Shown in pieces: positions 1 to 10,967 of a DNA stretch of 64,000 nucleotides. The notes beneath the pieces were generated by a model. The model saw only the letters and a program-made list of their open reading frames with translations. It had not been told where the DNA came from and made no database searches. Origin of the DNA: Taxillus chinensis (lineage: Eukaryota; Streptophyta; Magnoliopsida; Santalales; Loranthaceae). Position 1 is the first letter of the stretch. The number at the start of each line of letters is the position of its first letter. The stretch spans positions 5,990,062 through 6,054,061 of the forward strand of contig CM042085.1 in NCBI GenBank assembly GCA_023512835.1, written 5' to 3'. Both the position numbers and the translations under genes were made by a program.

Positions 1-2218
1 TCAGAAGTGATTGTAGTTGGTACGCCGCTCCATTATTTATTGTTACTGTTATGTGATCATGCAGTTTTTGTTGGTGAGATGGATGCTTTTAACGTCTTGT
101 TCCCCAATAATACTTGTATGTGTGCTTTTGGCATAAGGGACGAGCAATTTGGAAATTGGATTTTAAATATGGTTAATTTTATTGAATTTGAGCTTCACGT
201 TTATTATGTTTGTGATTGGCTCCCCGTATAAAAGAATATGTGGGATCCTAATTAATTTTGACTTTTAAAAAATAATTTATTAATTAAAATGAATATAAAT
301 TTTAATGTTTTCTTAATATTTTTTAAATATTAAAAAATTGTGTGACTTATGATATCTTGATTTATAGATTTGGGTTTCAATCAAACTAAATAAAAAAAAC
401 TACAATTACGCAAAGTGAAAAACAAGTAACTGTCATATTATCAGAATAAGTATATTAAAGAAATTATGATCCATAAAATTCTTTTAACAATCATACTATG
501 CTTACACAAGTATTTTATAAAGAAGATGATCTGGTAATTAAAGAGAGAAACCCATGGTGATTAAACGATTATAATATACATGAAAAATGATAGCAATTAG
601 ATAAGTCAAAGAAGAAATAATAAATTGATAAAAAATTGACTACCTTCTTAGGACTACGATCATTTATGAAGACGGCTATCATTTTGAAAGGATTGTTAAT
701 GCATATTAATAATTATTAATCTTAGAACTATGAATTAATTATGACAATTAGGTGATGCAACAACCAGAAGAATAAATAAGGACTAAAGATAACGGAGAAG
801 ACAAGCGAACATATTGAGATTTATAGTAAGACTAAAAATATAAAAAAATAATGAGAATAGAAAACATATATCATGTAAACGTTAAACTAGCATTCATCAT
901 ATTCAAAGATGTCGAAACTCCATAAAACCATTCTCATCATCAACAAAGAGTCAAGATCTTTATGTCAAATAGAAAAGGTGCTTCAAAGCAACAATTAGAT
1001 ATTTCAATGAAGCATTAAAGAGCTTCACTATTTGCAACATAGAGAAAATTTAACCTTTATATTTGCAGTGTTTAATATTTTTGCTTATTATATTTGATTG
1101 TAAAAGAATTGAGTCTTTTTCCTAATGATTGGACATCGTTAAGTTTGGTTTTGAGCTTAGAAATAGTGAGTCTTAGTGAAATCATAAAAATGAGTCTTAC
1201 ATATTATATAATATAATAAGTTTGGATATATGCTTGCAACAGGTGAATTTAGTAAACTCAATGAAATTGAAAAGTTTGTTATGAGCTTAAAAGTCCATTT
1301 AGTGAAACCTTTTATAAGTTGTGAAAAAGAGTGGAGTAGAGGAAAAAAAATTCAAAGCACTAAATTTATATGTGCATTACTTATTAATTTACATATTTTT
1401 GCATTGAAGTTTAATTTTTTTGTGTGGGCCATTCACTCCCATTTAGCCCATCACTTAGGGATCTAACAAAGTGATAACATTACATGAATCCAAAAAAGAA
1501 TATAAATAATATAATATATTCAAACAACTTGTACGTTGATAAGAGTCAATTTTTCTATTTGAAGATTGTTTGTGCTACGTAATTATGAAAAATTACATAA
1601 AAGTGATTATACGAAACATATACCACCAATATTTTTTCTAATACACATGAAATGTTAAAGAATAATGAAATTAATATGTAATACATGATTATGTTATTAA
1701 TCTTTACAAAGTCACTGCTTACTACATTTATAAAACATTAGGAATGCATCAGTTTTTAACTAAATGTAATTTGTTATCATTTATATCATATGCTTTTCAT
1801 TCATTGTGGTCTTTTAATCACACAATGTTTATATTTTTAACGATGTGATCCATGTATGCCAAAGTATATAATTTTGTGTGAATAAACATCCCAAGGGCAA
1901 AAGTGTTATAAAAGTCAATAAGAGTGGGTAACTTATTTGTATTCATAAGAGGTTTTTTTTAAAAAGTCCTTAAATGACAATTAATACTCAAAAAATACAA
2001 CTTCTTATTCAAATTCTTTTGTGATTTGAAGAGACAAAGTAAATTTTATGATTTTTCAAGAGCTCTAATTATTGTTTAAATTTTAATTTATACTATATAT
2101 ATATAATAAAAATAGAAACAATGTTTCATAAAATTTAACGGGTAGACAATATGAAGGTATACTCATGATTTATTTTAAACTTAAGTTATTATGAGTTTAA
2201 ATATATTTTTAGACACTT

Positions 2219-2425
2219 AAGGTGTGTTCGGGTTTGTGATAAGATAATAAAGAAGCCTTATTAATGAAAATATTAATGCGGTAGTTTTAATAATTTTTTT
2301 ATTCTAATTAATTTCAAACGTACACTAGAGGTGTGTTTGAGTTTGTGATAAGATAAAAGGAGCCTTATTAATGTTATAGTATTAATAATTCTTGACACTA
2401 ATTTCAAATGTACATGTGAAATTAG
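2219..2425. repeat. Imperfect tandem duplication, about 100-bp unit
   Basis: Two neighbouring copies (about 2219-2324 and 2331-2425) share the start GTGTGTTYGRGTTTGTGATAA, then GATAA, AGCCTTATTAAT, a run of TTAATA words and a TAATTTCAAAYGTACA end. The opening 'GGTGTGTTTG' resembles the ends of many plant hAT-type MITEs, so this may be two decayed element ends in direct orientation. That assignment is inference; only the repetition is seen. Confidence 0.5.
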
Positions 2426-2933
2426 AATAATAATAATCTTGTTCTTTAATATAACAATGCTTTCAATCTGTGCCTGCTACAGGGGGTATGAAGATAAAAG
2501 TAAATATAAATTAATTCTATAAAATATTATAGGGTAACAGAGTCTATTAATATAATTAAAAACTAGTATCCCGTGCAGGTATTAATCATCTACACCTCAA
2601 TCAAATGTGATGTGAGATTATTAATATCTCTTATGAATCATTATTCCATGTGAGATGATTTTTAAATTAATGTTGATATCATAACAATTATGTCAATATT
2701 TATCTATATATCCAATTAAAGGGCTTGCGAGTGTCGGGCTTCCAGTTACCCAGCAAACCAAGTAGTTGTAAGTAGCTTGGAACCACGCTAACTGTTAAGG
2801 CGGGAATCGTTACATGACACACGCTGACGCATGGTATTATAAACTCTTTTGTTGTATGACTATGAGCAGACCGCATAGGAATTTTCTGTTTTGGTTTTGA
2901 ATTGACACGTGACAGCAGCCTAACTAACGTATT

Positions 2934-2936
<3 letters not shown>

Positions 2937-2992
<56 letters not shown>
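2937..2992. repeat. (AT)n microsatellite
   Basis: About 28 uninterrupted AT dinucleotides in intergenic DNA. Confidence 0.95.
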
Positions 2993-2994
<2 letters not shown>

Positions 2995-3737
2995 CTCTAA
3001 TCTAAGCCCCAAAGAAAATTTCCTAGGACCCCCAATCATAGCAAATCAATGTAATGTAAACATCTTGGGACTATGACTTGACAATGAAGCGATTAGGAAA
3101 AGCAAAAAGAACAAAAAAAAAACAAAAAGATTAGACAAAAGAAGAAACTGAAAAAGACATTTGGCCACAACGTGAAAACGAATGGGACATAAAAAAGAAG
3201 AAGAAGAAGCCACCTAGGAGAAGAATTTAAAAAAAAAAAAACTAAAAAGATGATAGTTAGTGTTACTATATTATATATGCACGCGAGATTTATTAAGGAC
3301 ACTAACAATACATAATCAGACGTAATAACATAAGACAATGAAGTAAGGTTTTAATATTCTCCCTCAACCGATTCTCTCGATCGTGTGTGTCTTGTAATTC
3401 ACTAGAATTAATTCTTCATCTGCAGTTTATTCACTTAACTCTTGAATTTTAACATCTTTGATTTCTTCTCGATTATTTGTAATTTCATTCTTTTTTTTTT
3501 AAAATAATTCTATCCATCTTTAACACATAAAAATAGAAATGATAAAAGCAAGGTTTTAATATTATTATGATTAAATAATAAAATTTAAAATATGGAGTTC
3601 GTATCTATTTTTAAAAATGTGGGTATTTTTTTTTATTTAATATTTATAATTATATAACCTCAGTCCACACGTCTTCCGACGATCCGTGAAACGCCAAATT
3701 CGCGCCGGTTCTTTCAGTTTTCTTCCTACACAAACCT

Positions 3738-3776
3738 CCTCTCTCTCTCCCCTCTCTCTCTCTCTCTCTCTCTCTC
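3738..3776 (+). repeat. CT-rich microsatellite in the GT14 5' leader
   Basis: A pyrimidine run dominated by CT repeats, about 160 bp before the first ATG of the glycosyltransferase frame. Such CT/GA tracts are common in plant 5' UTRs and core promoters (Y patch-like). Placement in the transcribed leader is inferred from the GC rise that begins near 3660. Confidence 0.7.
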
Positions 3777-3935
3777 ACTGTGACGCCGTTAATTATCCCC
3801 AGCTTCCTTCTCCGCAGTGGCTCCGTAACGTCGTTAACAGTAACGGCGGATCTTGAACCACCACCTTTCCTCACCTCCTTCCCTGCCCCGTTCTGGTCTA
3901 CTCTCTTCCTGTAAAAAGGAGGAGAGAAGCATGAA

Positions 3936-5204
3936 ATGCCATTAATGTTGACGTCGAAGGATGGAAACAACGATGCTGTCGTCGATTTAATGTTGTTTTT
4001 GTATAGAACAATGCAGCATGAAACAACAACCTTGATCCGTGTTTGCACCACTGGCTTGATCAGATCATCAACAATGTTATCAACTCCAATGCCCATTGCC
4101 ATTTCCTTAATGCTGCTGCTCTCGGTCCCACTCCTGCTGGTGCTCGCGCCTCGCTTTCGCTACGTCCCGGCCACCTCCATCCGCGGCGAGACGGTCGGAG
4201 AAATTGAGTACCCCGACGACCTCTTGCTCTTCAGGCGAGCGGTCGCCGCGGCGATGGCGGCGTCGAAAACCAACCCGCCGCCGTCGAGTCCGTCGTCGCT
4301 CTCCCACCTGGGCACCACGAAACCCAAGATCGCATTCTTGTTCCTCAGCAACTCCGACCTCTTCTTCGCCCCTTTGTGGGAGCGGTTCTTCGAGGGGAAC
4401 CGACACCTGTACAACGTGTACGTCCACATCGACCCGTCGGCTCGGCTCCACGTCCCTCTCTCCGGCGTGTTCACCAACCGCTCCATCGCCTCGAAGAGGA
4501 CGGCCCGGTCGTCGCCGACCCTGATCTCGGCCGAGCGCAGGCTCCTCGCGACGGCCATCATCGACGACCCGGCCAACGTGCTCTTCGCTCTCTTGTCTCA
4601 GACCTGTATCCCTCTCCACTCCTTCAGGTTCGTGTACCACACGCTTTTCTCCTCGCCCACCGTCAAGGCCGGAATGTCCTCCGAGTCGGATGCAGGGCTG
4701 AGTCGGCTCGGAGTCCGGGTCAGCTACCCGAGTTACATCGAGATCTTGTCCGAGGATCCATGGCTTTGGGACAGGTACAATGCGAGGGGCAAGCGAGCCA
4801 TGTTGCCGGAAGTGCGTTTTTCTCAATTCCGTGTCGGCTCGCAGTTTTTCGTGCTCAACCGCAGGCACGCCCTGCTTGTGATCAGAGAACGCCGTTTGTG
4901 GCGAAAATTTAAGCTGCCTTGCCGATCCAACTTCTCATGTTACCCGGAAGAGCATTACTTCCCAACTCTGCTGTCTATGAAGGACCCGAATGGTTGCGCT
5001 CACTACTCTCTAACTCGGGTTAATTGGACCGGCACGGTCGACGGTCACCCGCATACTTACCGGCCTACGGAGTTGTCGGAGCAGCTTATTTATGATCTCA
5101 GGAGGTTGAATGCAACTTCTTCTTACCTGTTTGCACGCAAGTTCTCGCCGGACTGCCTTGATCAGTTGATGGGTATGGCAGATACCGTCCTTTTCCGTGA
5201 CTGA
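3936..5204 (+). CDS. GT14 core-2/I-branching enzyme-like glycosyltransferase
   Basis: A single-exon plant glycosyltransferase of the GT14 (core-2/I-branching, formerly DUF266) group. These are type II Golgi membrane proteins thought to act on cell-wall or arabinogalactan glycans; the acceptor is unknown. The frame gives 422 aa from 3936. A second ATG at 4074 gives 376 aa starting MLSTPMP, directly before a hydrophobic anchor (SLMLLLSVPLLLVL). This fits the usual family N-terminus better, so 4074 is my preferred start. Counting from the longer start, the domain opens near residue 131 with KIAFLFLSNSDLFFAPLWERFF. It continues with YNVYVHIDP, the VNWTGTVDGHPHTYRP block and FARKFSPDCL near the end. 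Codons are GC-rich, unlike the flanks. A 5-codon reading frame at 3931 overlaps the first start and would act as an upstream ORF if 4074 is used. I am sure of the family, not of the exact substrate. Confidence 0.9.
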   Translation: MPLMLTSKDGNNDAVVDLMLFLYRTMQHETTTLIRVCTTGLIRSSTMLSTPMPIAISLMLLLSVPLLLVLAPRFRYVPATSIRGETVGEIEYPDDLLLFRRAVAAAMAASKTNPPPSSPSSLSHLGTTKPKIAFLFLSNSDLFFAPLWERFFEGNRHLYNVYVHIDPSARLHVPLSGVFTNRSIASKRTARSSPTLISAERRLLATAIIDDPANVLFALLSQTCIPLHSFRFVYHTLFSSPTVKAGMSSESDAGLSRLGVRVSYPSYIEILSEDPWLWDRYNARGKRAMLPEVRFSQFRVGSQFFVLNRRHALLVIRERRLWRKFKLPCRSNFSCYPEEHYFPTLLSMKDPNGCAHYSLTRVNWTGTVDGHPHTYRPTELSEQLIYDLRRLNATSSYLFARKFSPDCLDQLMGMADTVLFRD

Positions 5205-6720
5205 AGCATGTTTATGCATGGTATGTGGTTTGCCTATATTTTCCACTTTCTTAATAGTATAGTCTCCCGTGCTGTGTTATATGATCCAGTTTCACTTAAT
5301 GGGGGCTTATCTGTTAGTGTAGCATGTAGTTTTAGTCTTCTCACCCCTTGTTCGAAGGCATGCTTATGTTTTATGTTTTATTGTTTTATGTCTTCTTCTT
5401 TGACTTATGTTGCCAAAAACCAAGAGTAGATTTTCAAGTCGTCGTAAGGTAATAATTTCTTTCCTCATGCCTGCCTGTCCTAGTATATATTCCTTCCTTC
5501 AAGAACTGTTTTCAAATTGCTCGTTTTGCTAACCGGGTACTACGTTTGATTCCATATGTTGTCGTATTGCATACGGTTTATTTTCCGATTTTGGCCCCTC
5601 GATCTCTCTGAAAAAAATATAAAAACAGTTGGTTTCCTAATAGTCACCATTAGGTGTTGTTTTTCAATCCTGCAAGTCATCTGCTACTGACTTTCCCATC
5701 ATATAAATTACAATAAGTTAACAGCTAAATTTATGCTAGGATGAATTTCAAACCATGAGTGGGTTCTTCTAAGAATTGATATGAATCTTTCCAGAATGAA
5801 GACATCTTAGTTTTAGTATTGTTAATTTTGATATGAACGTGAACCGAGTTAAGTACATAGGGTGATATACTTACTTTTTGGTAGCGTGGGTTCTTATTTT
5901 TTTCCCCCTTTTAAGTTGTTAGATACTACTGGCATTGACTTGAAACAAGACTTCTGTTCGTTTGCCAGCTTGCCTTGTTAAACAGGCTTCCTTTCATTAC
6001 TTATAGCGTCAACGCCGCTCATGAATGTCTCATTTGCATTCGAGACTTTTGGTTAGAGGGAGGATGTTTCGTATTATGAAACCCACCTCTAACCTTCACC
6101 TACAAAATTCTTATGCATATGTATTCTAGCTTAAATATTGTGGAGGTTCAAAGGAATCTTCTGCATTTATTTTGTTATTGCAAATTTGTCTCCTTTCAAG
6201 TTGTTTGCTCTTTGACTTTGATTTTTGCACTTCAATTTGCAATCTGATTTTAATTCGGCTGGGATCTCGCAGGTAGAAGACCTGTATGGAGGAGCCAAGA
6301 GGAAATGCAGATGTTGGATTGATATGTTGCAATAAGGTTGCAATGAGCTCTAATGCCGGTGACAAAGGAACCAATTTCTTCCAACCCGTGAAGTGAATGG
6401 GATAGAAAAAGTACATCAAAAGCGAGAAAGGTGGGTTGAGGTGTATTTTTATGGTGGCGTGATAATATATATAGCAGTAGTAGCTATAGGAGCAGAGTAG
6501 TAGTAATAGTTTTGCCACTTGTTTTGTGTTCTGTACATATGTGTATGTAAGGTTGTTCATACTAAGATTGTACAGAAAGGCATATCAATGACGGGCTTTA
6601 GCTTGGAGAGAGTAAACGACCAGCACTAACATCGCTGCTGTGTTCCAATCTCTGAATTTTGTTATGGCCTCCTACCCTTCCCTTCCTCGGTGAAGCTCCC
6701 TGAATACAAGAATGGATGAT
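5205..6720 (+). other. 3' flank / likely 3' UTR of the GT14 gene
   Basis: T-rich sequence with no coding signal. Around 6270 a segment following a CTCGCAG acceptor-like string is less AT-rich, so a spliced 3' UTR exon is possible but unproven. Short open frames on both strands show no known domain. Confidence 0.35.
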
Positions 6721-6740
6721 TGTCCTTATTCTCTCTCTCA

Positions 6741-6755
6741 TGTGTGTGTGTGTGC

Positions 6756-6815
<60 letters not shown>
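6741..6815. repeat. (TG)n followed by (TA)n compound microsatellite
   Basis: A short TG run (6741-6754) leads into about 28 TA units (6760-6815). Reading frames through it (poly-Tyr/Ile) are artefacts of the repeat. Confidence 0.95.
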
Positions 6816-6817
<2 letters not shown>

Positions 6818-7084
6818 CATTGTCTTTTGGCACATGAAATCGCTGTTCCTAACCACGTGTAGCTGGGTTTTGTTGCACCAGTACAAAATACATGACATGT
6901 AGAAAAGGGTTCATTAGAAGCATGGCTAGTGACTAGTGTAGTAATAGAACACAAAATATGGTTTACGCTAAGCATGATGCTGAGGTCATGTTGAGATGGG
7001 AAAAGAAGGAAAGAAGGAAAAGAAGGAAAAACAATAGAAATGGGATTAGCCGTCTAGCTCACTCAACCATCAAATGCTCCCTAA

Positions 7085-7284
7085 TAGGGATGGCAAAAGG
7101 GCTGCCGGGAGGGGCCCGACCGGGCCCGGGCCCAAATAACCCGGCCCGACTAGCCATGGGGCCGGGGGTCTTGCCGATCCGCCCCGACGCTTTTTTGAAT
7201 AAGTTTAAGGTAAAAAACACCGACCCTGCCGAACCGGGCCGAAGTGCTCGGGGGGGGGGGGGGGGGGGCCGGTTCTAATCCCTG
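7085..7284. mobile_element. GC-rich hAT (Ac-like) element remnant
   Basis: A 200-bp island of about 65-70% GC in AT-rich surroundings. It begins TAGGGATGGCAAAAGGGC and ends AATCCCTG. Ac/Ds-type hAT elements begin and end with CAGGGATG/TAGGGATG and their complement, and many plant hAT elements carry GGGC/GGCCC-rich subterminal repeats like those here. I do not see a matching 8-bp target duplication (ctccctaa versus ttgaatgt), so this is a decayed or rearranged copy. A G-run of about 18 sits at 7251-7268. Confidence 0.4.
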
Positions 7285-9020
7285 TTGAATGTGCATCAAA
7301 AGGGGAACACTATTTTATTATGCTCTCTCTCTCTCTAAATGTAGGGAGGAAAACAGAGGAAATATGCTTTAACATCAGTCTTTTCTCCTTGGAAAATATA
7401 AAAAACCTTTTATTGTATTTATTAAAAAAATATTTCTCATCAATTAATTTCTTTAAAAAATATATTTAAATAGAATAGAAAAAATATTAGTGTTGAAGTT
7501 ACTTTTAGTCCCATATTACTTAGTACAAGAAAAAACAAGAGAAAAGAAAGGATCCCTAATCTCTCCTTTTTCTCATTTCATTTTCTCTTATTTGTATAGA
7601 ATTTATATATAGTAAAAAGTCTTCTATTTTATTTGCAATTTTTTTCCTTTTATAATTTCCATGTAAATTTCTAAGTTTTTTTATTTATTTTTAAATTTCT
7701 TTAGTTGTTTTTGCTCTATTCGGAAGGAATTTAATTATTCAATAATAATATCAAAATAATAGCTATCCTTAATATGCTTTGTGATTGAAGCATAGCTTTA
7801 TTTTTTACATTAGTAAAGGAATTTTTAAGAGATATCTGTTTGTTATGTTAGGAAGAGATATACTTATTAGGTTAGGGTCCATGTGTCAAATCGGATCGAG
7901 ATTTGTCTGTCATATTAGGGTATTGGTATTTACTTATTGTATATTCAATGATTTAAATGGATCTTTTACATCATAACATAAGTTAAATATTAATTCATTA
8001 TACGAAAGTGTTATCAGAATTATACAAATGATATGTCTTAGCATATAACCTATCTTCATGTACATGTTTAGGCTTTGAAGAATAGTAAGACTGTTTTTAT
8101 ATGATAGTAGTCATCATTTAAGTTTCTAAAACAATTCACTCAAATTGAATCCTTCGTTTTTGGGCTTGTAATGAGAGAAGGTTATGTTAGTTCATGAATT
8201 TGGTTAAACTATTAGATATTTCAATAACAACTTGTTGACTTGATATTATTGGATAATTGAACAATGGTACAAAACTTGAAATAGAGTTTTGAAACAAGCA
8301 TATTCGAAAAAAGATTTGAGTTTCGAAGTAGAAAACTTGATACAAGGTTTGAAGAACATATTTGAAGGAAGATTTGAGTTATGAAAAGAAAGGTTCGAAA
8401 CAAGACTTGAAGAGCAAATTTAAAAGTAGATTTGAAACATAGAGAAGAATCGAGACAATGGTTCTTCTAGATGAAGTCCGAGACAAAATGACCTTCAACG
8501 ATGAAAATACTCAAATTAAGAAGAATATTTGAATCAAAAAATCTAGGGCGTCAATGTGAAAGTTTTTATCACCTAACACATGTTAATTCATTGTAATAAC
8601 ATAATGTTTTTATGTGATGAAAAATAATAAAAAGTTTGCTATGAAGATTCTGCAAAATTTATTAATATGTAATTTTAATCATTTTAAAGATTCTCTTACC
8701 ATATGAGAATGATGAAGAAGATGTGATAGTAATTCTAGAGTTTATTATTTATCTATAAATATTCATCTATTATAAATACATGACTATTGATCTCTTGTTA
8801 AATACACACAACAAGAGAGCCACAGGTGATATTGAAGAGATCATAATGTGAGCATAAATTCTAATATGAAATAATATTAAAAAATTTCTTATTATGTATT
8901 TAAAAATGTTGCAAACTATGGACCAAGTTATTGACAAAAATGTAAAAAAAAATTGCAAAAAGACACCAACGCTCACATTTACCAAATTACACGTTTAATT
9001 TTAGATGTTATTGGTGACGA
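7285..9020. other. AT-rich intergenic region, no gene recognised
   Basis: No coding or RNA gene signal. The only structure noticed is the degenerate direct repeat around 8280-8435. Confidence 0.5.
8280..8435. repeat. Degenerate short tandem repeats
   Basis: Words such as GAAACAAG, GATTTGAGTT and TTTGAAG recur several times with about 40-60 bp spacing (for example GAAACAAG near 8290 and 8397). This looks like an old minisatellite or an expanded low-complexity tract. No function can be read. Confidence 0.35.
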
Positions 9021-9418
9021 TTAAGAGCATCTCTAACCCATCAGCAAAAATAAAAAATAATTAGTTAAATGCTAGCAAAAGCAAAAACAAAATATATATT
9101 TTTCTAAAAATTCTCTTAAATGTATTAGTTAAATGCTAGCTAAAGAAATAAAAAAAAAGTAAAATTTAACTTTTATTTTTACTTTGGCTGAAGATATCAT
9201 GCTATCAAATAATAATAATTCTCAAATCTCACCGCACATCGCCCCTCCTTCACAGCTCCATCCCCTTAGCATTGTCCCACCTCCACAAGTCTCTCATCCT
9301 TTCCATGTCTCCCCCCTCGCATCGCCCCCCCTCTACAGCGACGAACTCGGTCATGGCCTCCTCCCTCCTCCATAGCCCCATCTCCTCTGTATATATCATT
9401 CCTCCTCCACAGATCTCC

Positions 9419-9594
9419 TGTTGGGAAATTGTGTCTCATATCGGAAGAAAAAGGAAAAAGTCAAGAAGCTTATATGGTGAAGCAAGCCCAAAATGTCACA
9501 ACGCGTTTTAAAGCCGTGCGGGCTGATGTGGCGAGCCCAAAGCGGACAATATTGTGACATGCGAGTGGGCCTGCGCTTTAACCCAATCTTAACA
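9419..9594 (+). repeat. TRIM 5' LTR
   Basis: 176 bp, TG...CA ends. Aligned without gaps to the 3' LTR. Confidence 0.92.
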
Positions 9595-9597
9595 AAC

Positions 9598-9610
9598 TGG
9601 TATCAGAGCC
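9598..9610 (+). other. tRNA-iMet primer-binding site of the TRIM
   Basis: TGGTATCAGAGCC, the classical plant LTR-element sequence complementary to the 3' end of initiator methionine tRNA, just inside the 5' LTR. Confidence 0.9.
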
Positions 9611-9865
9611 TGGTTGTCTCCGTCTGGTGTTCCATTATATCGAAAGTCTTCTCGGTATAGTCTGGGGCCGAGCGGCGTGTTCCGTAGTATGCGGCGGTAT
9701 TTTGGAAATACAAATCCTTGTCTTCAGGTGATCGAATATGTCTGCTCTCAATCAGAATGTACATTGAGGGGGAGCTCCCATGACGAACCACATGGTGGTA
9801 GCTCATCAGTTTCATAGGTGTGTCTCTAGCCTATGTTGTAGTTCGATATGTGACAAGGGGGAGAT

Positions 9866-10041
9866 TGTTCAGAAATTGTGTCCCATATCGGAAGAAAAAG
9901 GAAAAAGTCAAGAAGCTTATATGGTGAAGCAAGCCCAAAATGTCACAACGTGTTTTAAAGCTGTGCGAGCCGATCTGACGAGCCCAAAACGGACAATATT
10001 GTAACATGCGGGTGGGCCTGCGTTTTAACCCAATCCTAACA
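9866..10041 (+). repeat. TRIM 3' LTR
   Basis: 176 bp, preceded by the polypurine tract at 9855-9864 and followed by the TCTCC duplication. Confidence 0.92.
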
Positions 10042-10242
10042 TCTCCCCTCCTCCCTACGTCTCGCCTCGTCCCATTGCATCACCCGACCCTTCCTCCCTA
10101 GTGGTGAATCCGGCGTCCATTCCTCCTTTTTTTAATTTTTGGAGAATCCAAGGGGTTTTTTTTTTTTTACAAATAGAGAGCCAAATGCAAAAAACAAGCT
10201 CCAACAAGCTCTTCATTTGACTCTCCACATGTAGAAAAAGCT

Positions 10243-10274
10243 ATAGTGACTCTTCATTTTTGAAGAGTCACTAT
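10243..10274. repeat. Near-perfect palindrome (14-bp arms)
   Basis: ATAGTGACTCTTCA, a 4-base loop, then TGAAGAGTCACTAT. The right arm runs on into CACTATTCATTC, a word also present in the palindromic MITE at 59.4 kb. Probably the terminal or internal fold of a MITE. Confidence 0.8.
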
Positions 10275-10482
10275 TCATTCTTCACATATTATTTTCTTTT
10301 TCCTCTCTTCTCTCTCCAAATGAAAGTTTATTATATTAAAAATATAATAAAATTTATTATTTTAATACAAATAAAGTTGAAATGAAGAGTGTTGTTGGAG
10401 TTAGAAGAAAAAAATACTATTCACAAATAAAAAATTCTCTACATGTGAAAATAAAATACATATTATTATTGAAAATGCTCTT

Positions 10483-10967
10483 AGGAATTTGAAATTTAAA
10501 AATATATATGACATAAATAGATAATATATTATTAGAGTACCATTAATTAAAATAAGTTAAATAAAATTTTAAGTAGTTAATTTAACTGGATGGAAATGCT
10601 CAAACTCTTAACCTACTACAACTCAGCAAAATAAACTTAAAATAAGATATTTTAATCTTTATAGCCGCCATTAGTGAAATATATAGTACTATTTACTACT
10701 TTTAGGTAAAATTTAAAACTTCCAACAAAACAAAGTACGAGTTGACAGCAATGAGTTCGAATTATTTAAAAAAAAAAACACACACACAAAAAATACAGCA
10801 ACAGCACAGAAAGTCTAGTGCTCAATTAATTAATAATTTTTAATGCATCTATCTATGTACATGAGATCAAGAAAACAGGCACCTCGAAGTAGGAACCCAC
10901 AGAACCGCTGAATCCGATCTTCGAGCCCAAGCAATTAGGGGGGAGAGGGAGAGAAACAGTGACAGGA
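10483..10967. other. AT-rich upstream region of the Expp1-like gene
   Basis: No gene. Composition changes to coding-like near 10860, which is presumably the start of the 5' UTR of the next gene. Confidence 0.4.

Larger units (their letters stand above)
1..3649. other. AT-rich intergenic region, no gene recognised
   Basis: Short open frames at the left edge (to about 231) and at 1230-1466 have no recognisable domain and the base composition of non-coding DNA. The stretch holds a small tandem duplication near 2.2-2.4 kb, a long AT microsatellite and A-rich runs. The last few hundred bases are presumably promoter for the GT14 gene; a TATA-like string lies around 3640-3660. I see no RNA gene. 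Confidence 0.5.
9419..10041 (+). mobile_element. Complete TRIM (terminal-repeat retrotransposon in miniature)
   Basis: A 623-bp non-autonomous LTR retrotransposon. Both LTRs are 176 bp, begin TGTT and end AACA, and differ at about 14 positions by eye, mostly transitions. The primer-binding site TGGTATCAGAGCC, matching the 3' end of initiator methionine tRNA, starts 3 bp after the 5' LTR. A polypurine tract (AAGGGGGAGA) lies 1 bp before the 3' LTR. Flanks are a perfect 5-bp duplication, TCTCC (9414-9418 and 10042-10046). The internal 271 bp has no gag or pol, so it must have been moved by a partner's enzymes. A second member of the same family lies at 50546-51214. Confidence 0.93.
9023..10482. 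mobile_element. MITE-like unit with imperfect terminal inverted repeats, split by a TRIM
   Basis: The left end reads TAAGAGCATCTCTAA and the right end, read inward on the other strand, TAAGAGCATTTTCAA: an imperfect 15-bp inverted repeat of a kind common in plant MITEs. Inside are a twice-used ATTAGTTAAATGCTAGC word (near 9060 and 9126), a C-rich stretch without a recognisable domain, and a near-perfect palindrome at 10243-10274. The TRIM at 9419-10041 was inserted into it later. Removing the TRIM rejoins the C-rich stretch across the TCTCC target site. I did not find a clear target duplication for the outer unit, so its exact ends are uncertain. Confidence 0.4.

Noticed and set aside
4107..4868. 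Long open frames antisense and in other frames over the GT14 gene
   Set aside because: Arg/Pro-rich shadow frames of a GC-rich coding exon; no domain.
6598..6975. Frames rich in Tyr-Ile repeats
   Set aside because: They only translate the TA/TG microsatellite.
9184..9511. Pro/Ser-rich frame before the TRIM
   Set aside because: C-rich filler of a MITE-like unit. The frame is broken by the TRIM and has no domain.
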